Shown: positions 43,412 to 54,545 of the stretch, piece by piece
How the letters are laid out: each line of letters starts with the position of its first letter
How positions within the stretch are numbered: position 1 is the stretch's first letter
Origin: Clytia hemisphaerica
Lineage: Eukaryota > Cnidaria > Hydrozoa > Leptothecata > Clytiidae
Length of the DNA: 64,000 nt
Direction of reading: 5' to 3'
Assembly: GCA_902728285.1 (NCBI GenBank)
Contig: CACVBU010000702.1
Location: 507,499 to 571,498, forward strand
Notes under the pieces: model-generated
What the model was told of the DNA's origin: nothing
The model's input: the letters and a program-made list of their open reading frames with translations, nothing else
Database searches by the model: none
Translations under genes and position numbers: made by a program

Positions 43412-44987
43412 GAACAAATGAAGAGAACAATTCATCTGACCAAGAAAAAGAGCAATCCAGTATAACCACTCCAGGTATGCTATTCTGCAGCATTTGGAGT
43501 AAACACCCAAACCGTAAAACAATGATCGTCAAAAAGTGTACCTCAAAGCCAAGCATTTTTGACTAGAAACCCATAAGCAACAGTTTGGTTAGAATCCTGA
43601 AAATCCATAGCAATTTTAGCCCTGAATTTCGCTTCTTGATCAACGGTTTACGCAAAGATATATAAATATTTTTTGCTTTTGTGAGGATATATTTTTGTAT
43701 TTTTATTCTTAGCCATGCATGAAAAGATCGTTGAAAGAATAAACACTGAGTTCGGGAAAAAGAAACCCAATTGGCCACGATATTTGCTTATTTGGATCAA
43801 GATTACAGTGATCGGAGGACTTATGTTGCCGGTCTGGCCACAAATAACACACGTCATGTCGATATAATGAAGAAATACCCGTGCTTTAAAGATCATAAAG
43901 TGGTAAAGCTTTCTTCCTCATTGGGTTTCGTTTGATGCTTTATCAAAGGTGTCTTTGTATTTATAGGGTAGCTACAAACTGTATATTTGCAATTATAATG
44001 TGTAGGCTAACCATTTTCTTGATACTGGATTTCAGGGATTTCACATAAAAGTTTAATGTTTAAATTTCCACTATTATAAGCATGTCCTTAATTTCAAATT
44101 CAGGTTATCCATGAGGCATTCAAAATAATACAATTGGAACGAGCTATTAAGAAGTTGACGACATGTGATACTAAGAAATTTGAGAGTGAAATGGACAATC
44201 TATTTACATTTACAACGTTTCATTGTCAACTCATGCCAAAAGATAACAAGCCGGGTAAGTTCTTGTAATTTACTTTAGTTGGTAGTGTAGTGATTGGCCA
44301 AAATACGATTTTTGGCGGGGATTTGAATCTTCATTGTCTGATCTTTGTATGAACAAACGAGACACAAGGTCACTTGGCTGGGGGATTCCCCCTCTAAATT
44401 CAGGGAAATTCTGCTAAAATAAAAATACGAATTTCTTTCCAGCTACAAGATTGAAATTTTTGATAAACAACATGCCATTGATTGTTGGGAGCGGCAAATA
44501 GAAGAAAAAACATATTCATGATGTTAATTACTTTGAAAATGTAGGTGTTAAATTTTTCTCTACATCTATTTTTACTTTTAGATCGAGAATCCATTATCGA
44601 GGGGGTTTTAACAAAGTGTTAAAATTTTGTTTAGGACTTTCTGATTTGTGTACTATTTCTTTCATTCTTCAGAAACGTGCAAATACCAAAACTTTGTCGG
44701 AGTTCTCTCAAGTGGTCATCGTAATTGAAGGTGAAACATCTAAACTCTTCCTCCGAGGTAAACATCTAACCACAACAGATTCCCTTATCGATGCGATTCC
44801 TACCATGCTAGCATATTACTATGTTTTTGATATGGACTACCCTCTATACTACGATGTGGCGTTTCATATCCTTCAATATATTCTTTTTGCGGACTCTATC
44901 GTCCCAATTAATTTGAAGAAGCAATTGGACAAATTCAATGACACTTATACACAATACAAAATAGACCGCTTAAAACAACAAGATTGA
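43412..44987 (+). CDS. Unrecognised spliced gene
   Basis: Exons: 43412-43474 (NEENNSSDQEKEQSSITTP; donor GTATGC), 43713-43902 (MHEKIVERINTEFGKKKPNW, one frameshift, then DYSDRRTYVAGLATNNTRHV; donor GTAAAG), 44104-44254 (IHEAFKIIQLERAIKKLTTC; donor GTAAGT), 44582 to about 44605 (DRESIIEG), 44673-44987 (TLSEFSQVVIVIEGETSKLF, MLAYYYVFDMDYPLYYDVAF, ending DRLKQQD at TGA). Phases agree. The C-terminal PTMLAYYYVFxxxYP..F.ILQ pattern resembles tails of repeated cnidarian proteins I cannot name. Probably element-encoded. A 76-bp fragment of its last exon is duplicated at 44999-45075. Confidence 0.45.
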
Positions 44988-46060
44988 CTGAAGTAAGTGA
45001 AGGTGAAACATCTAAACTCTTCCTTCCTCAAAGGTAAACATCTAACCACAACCATGCTCGCGTATTACTATAATAATCAAAATAGCCTGCTTAGGTTATT
45101 TTTGTATTTTGGTAGATACTGAATGGGGTCGTTTACAATAAAATAAACTTTATACGCAAGCGTGTAATTAGCCTATTTCATAGGATTCGTTTCTTTTTTA
45201 GATGTTATTTTCTATTCAATTCTGGTCAAATTTCCCTCAGATTGGGAATTTAAAAACTGTTTTCCATTGTTGTCGTCTTTATTCTATATATCACACTTTT
45301 CTACGTCACTATGTATGATATCTATATACTAAAAGTCTAATGTGAGTGAGCCGTGGGGGGGCCATTATGGATTTTTTTTCCAAGTCTCTTTTTGAATCGA
45401 GCTCCGAGCGGGAAAACAGTACAGTGTTCTTTTTTCGAAGCGGAGTACGTTTCTTTCGAGACACGTCAACGGAAAATATGCCTACGGTTCCTTGCCGATC
45501 GGGAAACGACGCCCGGTTCGGAAGCGTATTTTTGATCGGACCATACTGCTTTCTAACAGTCAAAATAAAGATGGCGGCAAAAAAACAACTGGTTGCTACT
45601 GCTCTTTTGCTCTTTTTCTTTGGGTTTTATGCTTTAATGAGTTGAATTGGATCATGATTTTTGTGTGATAGTTACAAGAAATGGACGATGATGAAGTTTA
45701 TTGTTAATCTTTCCTGGATTTGATGCTTCGTTTGGTTTGGCATGAGAGATGCAATCTCTTCTATTCTTGCTTGCTTGAAAAACAGGACATTTTATCAACT
45801 TTGACCATGCTTGGTATATTTGAAAAATTAAATACTTGCAACATCGAAAAAGTTTGAACTCACTTTTTTATGATGGTTGTCAGATGGTAGATGCGGCACC
45901 CAAATGGTTGTAGTTGGATAAGAACTGTTTAGCTTTTACAGTAAGTAAACAAGTTTAAACCTGATAATGATTGAATTTCCCTTGATATTTTAAAATGCAT
46001 TTTAAACGTGGAAAAGTTTTGGTTGTGAATTTAAGGAAATTTTCTTGCACATGCTTTTTA
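44988..46060. other. No gene seen; partial exon duplication
   Basis: 44999-45075 repeats 44727-44823 with a gap (GAAGGTGAAACATCTAAACT, then CATCTAACCACAACCATGCT). A GC-richer patch at 45345-45570 has open frames on both strands but no domain; it could be a promoter or decayed element. The rest is AT-rich. Confidence 0.4.
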
Positions 46061-46860
46061 AGATCGACCGACCGCCTCACTTTGTAGACCGACCGACCGC
46101 CTCACTTTGTAGACCGACCGACCGCCTCACTTTGTAGACCGACCGACCGCCTCCCTTTGTAGACCGACCGACCGCCTCACTTTGTAGACCGACCGACCGC
46201 CTCACTTTGTAGACCGACCGACTGACTCACTTTTTAGGACCGACTCACTTTTTAGACCAGCCGACTCACTTTTTAGACCGGCCGACTCACTTTTTAGACC
46301 GACCGACACACTTTTTAGACCGACCGACTCACTTATTAGACCGACCGACTCACTTATTAGACCGACCGACTCACTTTTTAAACCGACCAACTCACTTTTT
46401 AAACCGACCGACTCACTTTATAGACTGACCAACTCACTTTATAGACCGACCGACTCACTTTATAGACCGACCGACTCACTTTTTAAACCGACCGACTCAC
46501 TTTTTAGAATCTAAACGTCCTAATTCACAACCAAAAGGTTTTTCACGTTTAAAATGCACGTTTAGATTTAATATTCAAAGATAATCGACCGACATGATAC
46601 AATATATCATTATCGGTCGACATTTTCTTCCACATACGTTTAAAACGTGGAAATGTTTTGGCTGTGAATTTGGACATTTTCTTCCCGCTGTGCGTGTAAA
46701 ACGTGGAAATTTTTGCTGTGAATTTGGACACTTTCTTCCACTCAGTTCCACTTGCGTTTAAAACGTGGAAATTTTTGCTTTGAATTTGGACATTTTCTTC
46801 CACGTGCGTTTAAAATGTGGAAATTTTTGCTGTGAATTTGGACACATCCCTTGCCATCCA
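46000..46860 (+). repeat. 58-bp tandem repeat split by a minisatellite
   Basis: Units of about 58 bp read GTTTAAAACGTGGAAATTTTTGCTGTGAATTTGGACATTTTCTTCCAC and recur about four times at 46628-46848, with one divergent unit before the minisatellite (46000-46050). The array seems to have been opened by the expansion at 46063-46507. Confidence 0.75.
46063..46507 (+). repeat. Minisatellite, ~20-26 bp unit
   Basis: About 20 copies. The left part is six nearly identical 26-bp units (GACCGACCGACCGCCTCACT..). The right part is shorter 20-21-bp variants (GACCGACCGACTCACTTTTTA and relatives). The open minus-strand frame through it (GLKSESVGLKSES) is a by-product. Confidence 0.9.
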
Positions 46861-47944
46861 AAGGGCTTTTGATGTGTTCAACAACACTCTACTCGGCGGG
46901 TGCGACGCCGGGTGACGGCTAGTAGTTAAACTTATATTACTAAATGCTCCTTCGTGCATTGAGAGTTGAAATTTATAAAGACGACAACAATAAAAAACAA
47001 TTTTTGAATTAACGAGCGAGTTGAGGGAAATTTGACCAAAATTTAATAGAAAATAGCTCTGTAACAAATGTACGGAACTCTATGAAATACTAGGTTGTAG
47101 ATCTTTTCTCCCCACCCTTAGTGCACACGCTCTACCGTAAACGAATCCCATCACAGTTCACATGCTTATGTTTTATAAATTCATGATATTCATCAATCCG
47201 GAATAAAATGAGATCCCCGATTAATTCTGGGTTTTGCCACCAGTTTTAGGATTAACGGAATAGAGAAATTAATTTCATTTTTTATACGATTCAACAATGT
47301 CATTGTATTTTTAAAAGGAATTCTCACACGAGTAATATTTATCTATTCCCTAAATCCCAAAACTGGTGTCAAAACACAAAGTTAGCGGTAATCTTGTGTT
47401 ATTCTGGATTGATGAATATCATGAAAAGTTACCGGTGATTTTTGCCAAAATCCGTCGAATTTAATTTTTTTCCGCCATCCGCCAAATTTACATTTTTTGA
47501 AAATGTGATTCTTTTGTTTTTGCATTTTTTTCTCAGTTTTTATGCCATGTTATGGTTTTGTCCATCCGCCAAATTAAACTCCCTCCAAAATTAATTCCCT
47601 TTATAAGGAACCAGTTTTTAGACGCTTTGTATTTCGAAACTTCATTTGAGACAATTTGTACATTTTGTTTAACTTAATTTTAGTATTTTTTTTCTTTTTA
47701 TTGTGAAACATTCTTTGTACTGTAAATAAAAAACGAAACTAACAAGCAACATCAGTTATTTTTTTCTCGTACGTATCTTCCTTCCGACAAGACTTTTTAA
47801 ATTCTCAATTTAAGCCAATTATTTCTCAATAACATTTAATCTTAATTTAAGCAAAATAAGCTTGTCTGTCGGACAAGTTAGAAATAGTTTAATTCAGGAC
47901 CTCTTTTGGTTGATTCAAACTTTTTTTTTCTTATATTAGTATTC
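46861..47944. other. No gene seen
   Basis: AT-rich, with a short GC patch (46890-46920, GGCGGGTGCGACGCCGGGTG) and repeated CCGCCAAATT phrases at 47481-47570. No supported exon. Confidence 0.35.
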
Positions 47945-48840
47945 TGGAATTTGCTGTGAAGAAAGTTACAAGAAAATCTGATAAGAACAATTCTTCAATA
48001 TCAAAGTCTTCACTGGCATTAACCTACAGTGTGGCTCCGGCTGTTAAGAACAAAATTCTTCAAGGGAAAAATGTTACCCTATACAAACTTTTGCCTAGCT
48101 TTGAGTTTCGAGGACAAGAAACGGCTAGTGTTTGGGGTGAGAATGGTAAAATTCGGTTAAATGTAAGGGATGGTAATAAAGATCGAAAGCTTTGGAAACA
48201 TGAACACCAACAAACACTGAACCGAAACATGATGACAGGCTTACATTCAACCATATCTCCTTTTTTGACCAATAACGTCAGCATCCCTACTCCAGCAAAC
48301 TCAAATCCCCATCTACACTCCCAAACTCCACAAGTCGATCTGCCATCTTTGATTCAACATCTTAAGAATCCTTCGGTATCGGCAATTTTCCTTTCTCTTC
48401 AATCTCAACGAGACGATCAAAATGACCGCTCTCAAGAACTTGTAAATTTACAATTACCTCCAGTTCTAACCAATGTTATCAACCGAATCAGACGTGCTCA
48501 CTCGGCCAATGTTGACTCTTTACTTCCTCAAAACGTTGAGCGAGCTATCAACACCCAAATTTTGACGGGGATCGTATTTCCTTGGCCAGCAACAACATCA
48601 CCTCGACCAAAGTCAACTCAAGAGTTAAAGTTACGAATTCTCCTACCTGGTCTTATGCCTTTTCTTTTAAACCATGCTACAATTTGTCGTTTGTTTACGA
48701 TGACAGTTTTGGCGGAAAGAACAAGAGTGATAGGCAAAATAAATGTATTGAACAACTGATTTATCAATTTTATCGTAATTTGCTTACATTCAGCTTGACT
48801 TTGGAAGCAAACGCTTTTACAAGTACAGACAGGTGACATG
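47945..48840 (+). pseudogene. DIRS-like gag-type ORF
   Basis: A 267-codon open frame has no ATG at its head and follows a TATTAG acceptor-like site. It reads SSLALTYSVAPAVKNKILQG, VTLYKLLPSFEFRGQETASV and WGENGKIRLNV, the VDLYxLLP...W pattern I associate with the ORF preceding the recombinase in DIRS/Ngaro-like elements. It is then low-complexity Ser/Pro/Asn/Gln. At about 48600 similarity moves to another frame (SPTWSYAFSFKPCYNLSFVY). It lies directly before the recombinase fragment. Confidence 0.4.
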
Positions 48841-48989
48841 AAGAGTCTAGAGGACGCTTACAACCCACCATTTGAATCGTATATCAACTTATCGTCTTGC
48901 TTATATAACCATGAGATGAGGCTTGTGAAGCCAAATTCCTTTTATAACCTGAATTTGTCATAATTTTAATTTATCTTCCTTTTTTAAAA

Positions 48990-49300
48990 ATGGTTAAAGA
49001 GATCGAAGATCCGTCACTCGTCAACGTTGCGTTAATGATTCCATCGGTACTCCTAAAGTCCCGTGACGATTCTACAGTAAAAACATATTATAACAGCTTC
49101 GAAAAATGGTCAAAATGGAAACATAACTTATAAGAAGTGCATATCCCTGTTGATTCATTATACGTAGCAATATATTTAAGATATCCATTTTTCAAAAAAC
49201 GGACTCGTATAAAAATCAAGAACATAATCTACGCTATTAATTGGATTCACAAAATATCCAACCAAAATGATCCATGCGAGAACAATATCGTAGAATGACA
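48990..49300 (+). pseudogene. Tyrosine recombinase core-binding domain relic
   Basis: The frame reads EIEDPSLVNVALMIPSVLLK, DSTVKTYYNSFEKWSKWKHN, one TAA, IPVDSLYVAIYL, then NIIYAINWIHKISNQNDPCE. This is the SAM-like four-helix layout (S-x-x-T-x-x-x-Y-x-x-x-F-x-x-W, then LYL, then W-x-H) of DIRS/Crypton-type recombinases. The catalytic half is missing. Confidence 0.55.
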
Positions 49301-49930
49301 TGATTGTTAAGCTTTATTGAATGAGTTTTTAAAATCTTGGGGTAAAATTGAAAACTGATTAAATATTTGCTGGTTCTTTTAAAAAAGACGTTCAAGGTAA
49401 TAAATTTGTAGTTTTGAGCAGGGTAGAGAATTTCAATGAATTTTTAGCTTGTTAACTAACCCACCAGGGTTAAGATTTGGCCATTTTTGGTGTTTTTTTT
49501 TTCACTTTTCAACGGATTATCCACCGGGACGCATTTCGCAGAGCCATTGGTATAGGCCGGTACAGGGGTCAGCTTCAGTTTCTTTTATATCAATGACGTT
49601 ACGTTTGCTAAATTGTGCTACTAAACAGCCTCGTCCCCTTACTTACTATTGGATTGTCAAGGATCACACTGGAATTACAAGCCTTTCATATGGGAAAGAT
49701 TACGTAATATTATTTTCTCTTGGATTCTACTACCAGCGCGCCAGTAACGTAATCAGTAACGTAAATAAGTGATGGATATACGGGGACGAGGTTGTATGGG
49801 TTGCATTACAACACCCCCTTCTCACAAACTAACTTGGACCCCTGTGGGAACCTTTCCCACTCGAAAAATCGGCCGAAATATCGTCCCCGTGCATCTAGAA
49901 CAATAGAATTTCAAAACCCCAGTCATATAA
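49301..49930. other. No gene seen; repeat-like
   Basis: Contains a poly-T and CCACCGGG phrases. The frame at 49449-49772 shows no domain. 49920-49990 resembles 15050-15090, so an old repeat is likely. Confidence 0.35.
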
Positions 49931-50049
49931 AACATGGGAATATCCATCCCCATTAGTTTTGGTTTGTTATTGTTACTCCACCGGCTGAAAGTATTCCACC
50001 GGGTCTGTGAGAACCTTTCTGCATACATTTGTCGCTTATCTGTTACAAT

Positions 50050-50540
50050 GGCACCGTTTGAGAAGCGTTGTGGTGCTTCTAAATCGCATCGCACCGGGCA
50101 GCCTCATGTTGACTTACTATCTGTCAAAGGGACTCACGGCAAAACAAAGGAAGGAAATTTCTCTAGCAAAGAGAGACAAGTTCTGCTTGATCAGAAGGTC
50201 ATAACGGAGCGCACCACATGGATTTGTCGTCGATGCTTCAGAATGGAATATAACAACGCCATCAATAGAGACAAAGCTAAAGAGCTCGACTTCGATCAAC
50301 TTGTTCTCCAATTTCAAAAACTCATTGATGCAGATTTAAAAGAATTAAGGAAAACTCATTGGGATTTGGGAGCTCTGGGCGATTACAGCTGTGTGGATTG
50401 GCTAAATACGCACCCAACTCCTCTTCTAAAATTCTCCATGGCATTGTGCAAAATAACAGAAGTAAGCGATTTCAAAGCTAATGCTAAGCTTCCTTATGTC
50501 TTGGAATGCATCTATGGGTGTAGAAAAAAAAAGTTGTGCT
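50050..50540 (+). pseudogene. Unrecognised ORF with a CxxC finger
   Basis: The likely start is the ATG at 50048. The frame gives PFEKRCGASKSHRTGQPHVD, TWICRRCFRMEYNNAINRDK, FDQLVLQFQKLIDADLKELR, DWLNTHPTPLLKFSMALCKI and ends GCRKKKLCCRYH after a frameshift in an A-run. W-x-C-x-x-C plus an all-helical region suggest a small zinc-binding N-terminal domain. It may be the N terminus of the protein type seen at 38867-40875, which is inference. Later frames up to 51190 include CSSCLAENYKSAEKCTTCDG, a zinc-ribbon-like block. Confidence 0.4.
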
Positions 50541-51009
50541 GCCGTTATCATTAATGTCAAATACTTTAAAAAACAATGCAGTAACGCACATCAAGAAATG
50601 CAGGAACCTAACTGCAAAGCTAACACCAGGTGGTAGCGACACTCAAATTCAAGATATGAGTAAAGCTTCGGCCAGGGAGAAAAAAACCGTTCCTGCGTGA
50701 GATGTGAAGTGTATGGTTGATAACGGCCAAGTGCTTGGCAAGAATCGGGATTTGGAGTCACAGTCAAGTATGTCAATGAGCGTCATTGCATGCCATGCCT
50801 AAATCCCAATTTATGGTTCACGACTACATTGGCAACCAAAGTTGAAGCCCTCTTTTTGGGCATATGCTGACGAATCAGTAGATGAGCAAGGAATTGATGG
50901 TATCTTTTAAAGAGTTTTTGAATCACTGTATCGTTGGCCGACTGGTTCGTTTCCAGAAAACTAATGCTATTGCATTAAGAATTACAAACAAGAGAAAATG
51001 GTGCGAGAA

Positions 51010-51192
51010 CGTTTTTTTGCTCCTCCTGCCTTGCGGAGAATTACAAGTCAGCAGAAAAATGCACTACATGTGACGGGCCATTAGAGAAACGAAAATATCT
51101 TCTGGACTTTACCAACATTGATGACATTATTGCAGTCCTTGAAATTGATAATGTTGTTGCTGATGGAAAGAGAGTAGCAGATAACAGCTAAT
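51010..51192 (+). pseudogene. Zinc-ribbon-like fragment
   Basis: The frame reads FFCSSCLAENYKSAEKCTTC, then YLLDFTNIDDIIAVLEIDNV and stops at TAA. Two CxxC pairs spaced like a short zinc ribbon. It links the 50.0-50.5 kb ORF to the next exon and could be one gene with it. Confidence 0.4.
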
Positions 51193-51212
51193 CCTATTCC
51201 GAATCAATAGAT

Positions 51213-52319
51213 ATGGAAATAGGGGAAAAATTTGTTGATACGGACGAGGAAGCAACACCTCTCTTAGAAGGGACGGGAAAAACAGTCCATACGATCTTCA
51301 AGGTGTGTTCTCCCAATGAGAAGCTGACAAGCAGTATTTTTTCTAACACAACAATCGAACAAATCTCAAAAGACCCATTTGATATTTTAACTGGTGAACC
51401 AGATCTTTTCGATCCCAATTCTTATGACCACTTGACAAAAATTTTGCGGAACCACGGCACGTGCAGGTGAGACATTTCCCGGTTATTTAGGCAAGTTGCA
51501 AAGCTCCGACCGTTTTACGTTTCATTATTAGAACCTCAGTTAGGGCTCGACAGCAGCGCATTATTGTGAATCATTTCCCAACTTAACCAAATTAGCGAAA
51601 GTTTCCTTTTTTTGCAAATTACGCTAATTTCAAGCATCTAAACAGGTCAGGCAAGTTTTGAACAATATAATCTAATATTATCACCCAATAGAATCTTCAA
51701 TTTTTAAGCCTATTATCAGCTTCTAGTACACTGAAACGTAAATATGCGACCTCTAAACCAGTCTTGATATCCTAGAAATGTTATTTTGTGGAAATTTCTG
51801 CTTTGCGTTTACCAAAATTTCATACATTAAAGTGAAGTTTGCACTGTTTACATACAGGCATTCGACGGTATGGCTAGGGAGAGCGGGAATGGCTATTTCT
51901 TGAGGTCGATAGCACCATTTTTCAGATCGTTATAGAACTTATGGAATGTTACGTTAATGAATGTCCCAGGAATATATACTGGAGAGGAACCGGAACTTAT
52001 TAAATTTGTGGAAAACTTTGGTATTTTGAGATCCCTAACTGGAAATCGAACTCAAACAGTCGACTGGTTAGATGATTTTGGAGGGCCCAACATAATCGCC
52101 AGATACTCAATTAATTTTGGAGTCACGCCGCCCAATTTCATCGATCTAGATGGGAACCCCATCTCAAATCCACTAGACTACATTTTCTGTGATAAAACAA
52201 GGCTAGACGTAACGCCCCGCAAGACGATTCCAACAAGCTCTACACCTTCTGCTACGTCCCATCGGAAAAAAGGCACCTCGGTGGGCGCAGGGGAGACCAG
52301 CCCAAAAACCCTACAATGA
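51213..52319 (+). pseudogene. PHD-gene family, copy 2 (PGIYTGEEPEL)
   Basis: Exon 51213-51469 reads DTDEEATPLLEGTGK and DPNSYDHLTKILRNHGTC with a GTGAGA donor; it corresponds to the exon ending LREIGRRTG in copy 1. After an ACATACAG acceptor at 51857 comes GIRRYG, one stop, WLFLEVDSTIFQIVIELM, which parallels GNGTRNWLFLEVDGTIYNIV of copy 1. It then joins directly PGIYTGEEPELIKFVENFGI, PNIIARYSINFGVTPPNFID and a Ser/Thr-rich end at 52319. The segment between exon 3 and PGIYTG is deleted relative to copy 1. Confidence 0.5.
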
Positions 52320-52559
52320 AGAAAATGAAGATGACCTTTTGGATATCCTGAGTTTCTATGAGTGCAAGGCCAAACCAAGTAAAGAAAACATCTAAGAAAT
52401 ATTGAGCTAGCACACCTCTTAGTAATTATTCAGCAACCAAAATGTTTCTGCTGCCATGTTTTTCAAAATCTTATTACTCCAATTTTTGAAGATATTGGGG
52501 GGGTCACACTGGAAAATTGAAGCATGCTTTATTTCGTTGTCATAGAAACAAGCGATTAA

Positions 52560-52682
52560 CCCTTTGTATGCCAATGTCGTATATATCAGACATTGGCTAT
52601 GTCTATAAATTTTTTGTAGATTTTGACCAATTTTTGATCATTTTTGGCAGGTCCGCGCAAATGGCCGTGGCACTTAAAGGGT
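52560..52682. mobile_element. 123-bp piggyBac-like MITE (TTAA duplication)
   Basis: TTAA flanks both ends (52556-52559, 52683-52686). The TIR is CCCTTTGTATGCCA on the left and the inverse of TGGCACTTAAAGGGT on the right. CCC starts and TTAA duplication are the piggyBac hallmarks. A related end (TTAACTCTCTAAGTGCCA) occurs at 17432. Confidence 0.7.
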
Positions 52683-53062
52683 TTAAAGCAGAAAATTTAT
52701 ATGTGACCACATCATGTTTTGTTTATTTCTATTGAATTTTTTCACCTCTTGCTTTAAAAATTCTAGCGCAGTTCCAAACCCACTTTAATTTTATTTTAGC
52801 TGTTTGTAGAGGATTTTTATCATACTGTAGGTCCATTGTTTTATGTAAATAAAACTTTGGATTTTTTCCGCACATGCAGTACGTAAAAAGTCAACAAAAA
52901 GATTTTTTGAATGTTTTTTAGAGAAATTGATTTTGTGTTGTGTTCTTTTTTTTTGAGCTGAAAAGTCTTTTTCAAGAGATGGAGAAAATCCATTTACTGT
53001 ATGTCAAAAACTTTCGAATGTAATTTGGTATTGGTGTTACACCACCCTCATACAGCAAATTG

Positions 53063-53862
53063 ATGACATTTTATAACTATCCACGACAACAATCGTCAGC
53101 CCAACAACGACCTCCTCTGGTCACAAATCAACCAGAATCATCGTTTTAACTAGAACCACAGCTGTTTCAATCATTACATCCACCATTTCAACTAAGACCA
53201 CCTCTTCAACACAAAACCCTCCATACCAGTGAGGCTCCTACTCAATCTACTACTACAAAAACTGCCAGTAGGTCATCTGGAAGGGCAAAGAAAACACAAG
53301 ATACATGGTCTCCCGAACAAGCCGGAGTTTTAATTGCCCATTGGAAAGCTAACTTTGATTTGATTGAATCGCACCATTCTAACGAGGCGTGGAATAAAAT
53401 TAACACTGTCAACAAGTCAAAGGGAAGGCCGAGAAATATGAAGCAGTGTAAGAACAAGATAATTCAAAAGACGCCTACAAATGCACAATGATGAAAACAC
53501 TGGAGAGGCACCCAAATTTTCAAATTCATATAAAGATTTCGATGTAATATATGATACCAGACATGTCGTTAAGGCGCCACTTTTGACCGGGATTATGGAT
53601 GGTGAACGTCAACCACAAGCCACAAACATCTGTTGAAAGTGAGGAAGACGCACCTCTACTCAGCCTTTCAGATAATAAAGCAGCACCTACTGAGGTCACT
53701 GGAGAGGAGGACAATCAACTGATGGAAGGAGGTTCTGAGAAAAAAGTCGAAGAAAATGGTGCAAAAGCTAAAGCTAAAGCTAACGTGAATGCCACCCCTA
53801 AACAATCGAAGAACAATCGTAAAACAGGGAAAAGTATAAAGGAAAATCAGCAGACACAATGA
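53063..53862 (+). CDS. Myb/SANT-like DNA-binding protein, one frameshift
   Basis: From ATG 53063 the frame gives a Gln/Pro-rich head with one TAA, then the DNA-binding core: TWSPEQAGVLIAHWKANFDL, IESHHSNEAWNKINTVNKSK and MKQCKNKI. After a +1 shift at about 53460 it continues NDENTGEAPKFSNSYKDFDV, IYDTRHVVKAP. The W...W...W-spaced helices and the C-x-x-K-I-x-x-L/K-D-x-Y block are typical of trihelix/Myb-SANT-like domains, as in the second ORF of PIF/Harbinger elements. The acidic then basic tail (53599-53862: SEEDAPLLSLSDNKAAPTEV..KAKAKANVN) ends at TGA 53860-53862. Confidence 0.6.
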
Positions 53863-54470
53863 CACTAATTAGAACGAAACGTCATAATGAAATCGAATTG
53901 TTCCAATACGAAGGAACTTTACCAAAGAACACATACAAACACAAGGAAGAAGGCTTTTTTGAATCTATAGTATATTACGGACTAGAAGGCAAGATACGTC
54001 AAGAAGATATTCTTTCATTACATGTTTCACGTAACTTAAGAGTGACTCTGCACATAAACGGTCGAATGAACCAGAAATAACTTTGCACGCTCCCCATCAA
54101 CGCCAAGGGTACAAGGCAGGCGACATACACCCTCAGAAAAAGCGACCTAATGAGTCCTTCATGGACTATCAGCCTTTTACAAGTCCCAGGGAACTATACT
54201 GGAAACGAGAAAGAGCTGTTGGAATTCCTAACAAAATTCGGACAACTAAAACACGTAACACGAAGCAAAATCCATTCTTTAGAGCAAGGAGAGTTCAACG
54301 GCCCGAACCTCCTTTCCCGATACTCAATTACAAACGGCACCGTGCCACCAAATTTTATCGATCTCGATAATCATATAATTTCATTGAAATTTTCGGACCC
54401 TGAAAATACTTCTATTGTGAGAAGTCCATCAGGTCTGTTCTCGGGGAGGGAGGGGAAACCGTAGTCCAAT
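53859..54470 (+). pseudogene. PGIYTGEEPEL family, copy 3 (diverged)
   Basis: The first frame reads FFESIVYYGLEGKIRQEDIL, SLHVSRNLRVTLHINGRM, aligned with YDALCNLTYPENILTVHVAK of copy 1. After a shift near 54075 the next frame reads VPGNYTGNEKELLEFLTKFG, FNGPNLLSRYSITNGTVPPN and FIDLD, matching copy 2 (FGGPNIIARYSI..GVTPPN). Then FSGREGKP. The ATG overlaps the stop of the Myb-like ORF by four bases (ATGA), which is unusual and could reflect a shared transcript. Confidence 0.5.
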
Positions 54471-54545
54471 CTCTGCCTGGGAAAGTCACCCGAAAAGTGA
54501 CTACTCCGGAGTCTGTGGAAAACCCAACTAAAGCTGGTTTGGGAA

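Noticed and set aside
39000..45000. LTR retrotransposon
   Set aside because: No paired long direct repeats, primer-binding site or protease/integrase motifs were found around the relics.
45309..45645. Overlapping ORFs of 84-99 codons on both strands
   Set aside because: Open frames reflect a GC-richer patch; no domain, no splice-supported context.
46202..46390. Repeat-protein ORF (GLKSES)
   Set aside because: By-product of the minisatellite reading through a unit near a multiple of three.
46063..46507. CRISPR array
   Set aside because: Units are contiguous without unique spacers and the genome is animal; it is a minisatellite. The same applies to the array at 63237-64000.
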